From CAZNPW01 sp964575185 (GTDB lineage Bacteria; Pseudomonadota; Alphaproteobacteria; Rhodobacterales; Rhodobacteraceae), in the NCBI GenBank assembly GCA_964575185.1, contig CAZNPW010000091.1, positions 1 through 8,377 on the forward strand: a stretch of DNA of 8,377 nucleotides, written 5' to 3'. The notes beneath the pieces were generated by a model. The model searched no databases and was not told where the DNA came from. It saw nothing but the letters and a program-made list of their open reading frames with translations. Every line of letters begins with the position of its first letter. Position 1 is the stretch's first letter. Of the stretch, positions 5,624-8,377 are shown in pieces. Both the position numbers and the translations under genes were made by a program.

Positions 5624-6565
5624 TCAGAAGACGAAGTCGGCGGCCTGAAGCTGCACCTGCACGAAGCGCAGCGTCACCGACCAGTCGGCCGCGCCATCGC
5701 CGTCCACGTCGCCGAAGATGCGCGCGCCGGTGCCGGCATTGATCGGGTCCCAGCGCAGTTCGCGCCCGTCGCCGCCGAACGCCGCGCGGCCGACGAAGTC
5801 CGCCCCGCGCATGAAGGCCGACAGGTCGATGATGTCGAGACCGTTGAAGGTGTCGATCACGTCGCCCTGCGTCTCGGCCACGCTGGCGAAGACGAAGGCG
5901 TCGCGCAGGTCCTCGGCGCCGCCGTAGAGCGTGTCGGCCCCGAGACCGCCCGAAAGCCTGTCGCCGCCGAGCCCGCCGTAGAGCGCGTCGGCCTCGGTCC
6001 CGCCCCAGAGCGTATCGCTGAAATCGCCGCCGTAGAGGCTGTCGCGGCCTGCGGCGCCGCGCAGGACGTCGGGGCCGTCGTCGCCATAGAGGCGGTCGTT
6101 GCCCGCCCCGCCGCGCAGCGTGTCGCGGCCGTCGCCGCCTTGCAGGAGGTCGTTGCCCGCGTCACCCGCGAGCGTGTCGTCGCCGCCGAAGCCGGCGATG
6201 CTGTCGTTGCCCGCGCCGCCGTAGGCGAGGTCGGCGGACGCGTCGCTGCCTGCGTGGATCAGGTCGGCCCCGTCCTCGCCGTAGAGCGTGTCGGCACCCT
6301 CTTTCCCGAAGAGCTGGTCGCCCCCGGTGCCGCCGAAGAGCCGGTCGCGCCCGGTGCCGCCGAAGAGCGTATCGGTCCCGTGGCCGCCCTGCAGCAGGTC
6401 GGCGCCGGCGTGTCCGGCGAGGTAGTCGTTGCCGCTGTAGCCGGTCAGCGTGTCCGCTCCGGTGTCGGTGGTGGGGTCGAAGGCCCCGCCGTAGAGCGAG
6501 TCGTCGAAGACGCCCTCGTCTGCCGTGACGAGGTCGCTGCCGTCGGTGCCGAAGAAGAGGGCCAT
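5624..6565 (-). CDS. RTX-type hemolysin-like Ca2+-binding secreted protein
   Basis: Predicted extracellular protein of 313 aa, acidic and glycine-rich. Residues about 43-216 hold some 18 nonapeptides of the GGxGxDxLx type (for example GGAGNDRLYGDDGPDVL at 152-168), which fold as a calcium-binding parallel beta-roll; one unit is expanded around SDASADLAY (108-115). A serralysin-like C-terminal segment follows (DAFVFASVAETQGDVIDTF, 222-240; then DIIDLSAF), and the protein ends ...QAADFVF, the hydrophobic-tipped uncleaved C-terminus typical of type I secretion substrates. There is no Sec signal peptide and no protease HExxH or other enzyme domain, so this is a small RTX protein of unknown role. 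The start is the ATG at 6565, with GGAGG five bases upstream; the longer upstream reading frame is Pro/Gly-rich noise. No ABC exporter, membrane-fusion protein or TolC is adjacent. Function is unknown; secretion and calcium binding are inferred from family features. Confidence 0.88.
   Translation of the reverse strand: MALFFGTDGSDLVTADEGVFDDSLYGGAFDPTTDTGADTLTGYSGNDYLAGHAGADLLQGGHGTDTLFGGTGRDRLFGGTGGDQLFGKEGADTLYGEDGADLIHAGSDASADLAYGGAGNDSIAGFGGDDTLAGDAGNDLLQGGDGRDTLRGGAGNDRLYGDDGPDVLRGAAGRDSLYGGDFSDTLWGGTEADALYGGLGGDRLSGGLGADTLYGGAEDLRDAFVFASVAETQGDVIDTFNGLDIIDLSAFMRGADFVGRAAFGGDGRELRWDPINAGTGARIFGDVDGDGAADWSVTLRFVQVQLQAADFVF
5918..6439 (-). repeat. tandem 27-bp repeats encoding RTX nonapeptides
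   Basis: The DNA has a 27-base period, one unit per nine residues. Most units have diverged, but CCGGTGCCGCCGAAGAGC occurs identically at 6324-6341 and 6351-6368, exactly 27 bases apart (encoding two LFGGTG units), so that pair looks like a recent duplication. Such arrays change length readily by slippage or recombination. Confidence 0.8.
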
Positions 6566-6768
6566 CGCATCCTCCGTGAATGGCTTGGTGCTGGAAATAC
6601 GGGGCGCGCCGCCGACCCGGGTTTCAGGTCGGGCGGGTGGGGAAAAGCCTACGCCCGGGGTCCCCTTGCCGCAAGCACCGCCGCCGGGCGGGCGAGGCGC
6701 CCCCTGTCCCCTTGCACCCCCGTCCCCCCCGGCTATAAGCCCCGGCAATTTGCGGATTGGGGGCCACG
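6566..6768. promoter_or_regulatory. divergent intergenic region between the RTX gene and carB
   Basis: The 203-bp gap contains the carB promoter candidate at its right end. Toward the RTX gene there is an inverted repeat CCGACC (6612-6617) / GGTCGG (6627-6632) with a 9-base loop, which would lie in or near the RTX leader. A 10-bp direct repeat GTCCCCTTGC occurs at 6660-6669 and 6706-6715; the second copy covers part of the carB -35. I see no clear -10/-35 for the RTX gene and no RNA gene. Confidence 0.4.
6712..6739 (+). promoter_or_regulatory. candidate sigma-70 promoter of carB
   Basis: TTGCAC (6712-6717) and TATAAG (6734-6739) are separated by 16 bases. The -10 matches consensus at five of six positions, the -35 only in its conserved TTG. 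Transcription would start near 6746, leaving a leader of about 23 bases whose GGGGG (6759-6763 region) is the likely ribosome-binding site. The leader is too short for an attenuator or riboswitch. Confidence 0.5.

Positions 6769-8377
<1,609 letters not shown>

Noticed and set aside
5918..6439. CRISPR array
   Set aside because: The 27-base periodicity is coding, one RTX nonapeptide per unit, without distinct spacers.

Overview
The window reads as high-GC alphaproteobacterial chromosome, most likely Rhodobacteraceae (Rhodobacterales). The reasons are the strong GC bias at third codon positions, an AspRS with the N-terminus MHAYRTHTC and a CarB beginning MPKRTDIRSIMIIGAGP, both typical of that group from memory, and a pabB-pabC pair without pabA. 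No phage, plasmid, transposase, CRISPR, tRNA or rRNA is visible.

Layout from left to right. At 3-50 there may be the last 15 codons of a plus-strand gene whose stop overlaps the stop of aspS. On the minus strand, aspS (47-1969) is a tRNA(Asp/Asn)-type aspartyl-tRNA synthetase. It is followed by a 138-bp gap and an overlapping folate pair: pabB (2671-3780), then pabC (2108-2707), whose start lies inside the end of pabB. Together with a glutaminase not in this window they make p-aminobenzoate. Divergent from pabB is an APC-superfamily permease (3979-5574), which converges on a minus-strand RTX-type Ca2+-binding protein (5624-6565) across a short gap holding a 10-bp GC hairpin. Divergent from the RTX gene is carB (6769 to beyond the window end), the carbamoyl-phosphate synthase large subunit.

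The genes do not form one pathway. Translation (aspS), folate (pabBC), nucleotide/arginine supply (carB), a transporter and a secreted protein sit side by side as ordinary chromosomal neighbours.

I found no new multi-gene system. The two signals most worth a second look are in-frame insertions in essential enzymes. AspRS carries about 49 extra residues in its GAD domain, in a patch of markedly lower GC (about 51% against about 72% in a control stretch), which suggests recombination with a lower-GC donor. CarB carries a palindromic CCCCTCTCCC/GGGAGAGGGG repeat, of a kind normally intergenic, translated in frame in its oligomerization domain. Smaller observations are a recurring intergenic motif after pabC, a recent 27-bp duplication in the RTX gene and possible promoter elements.
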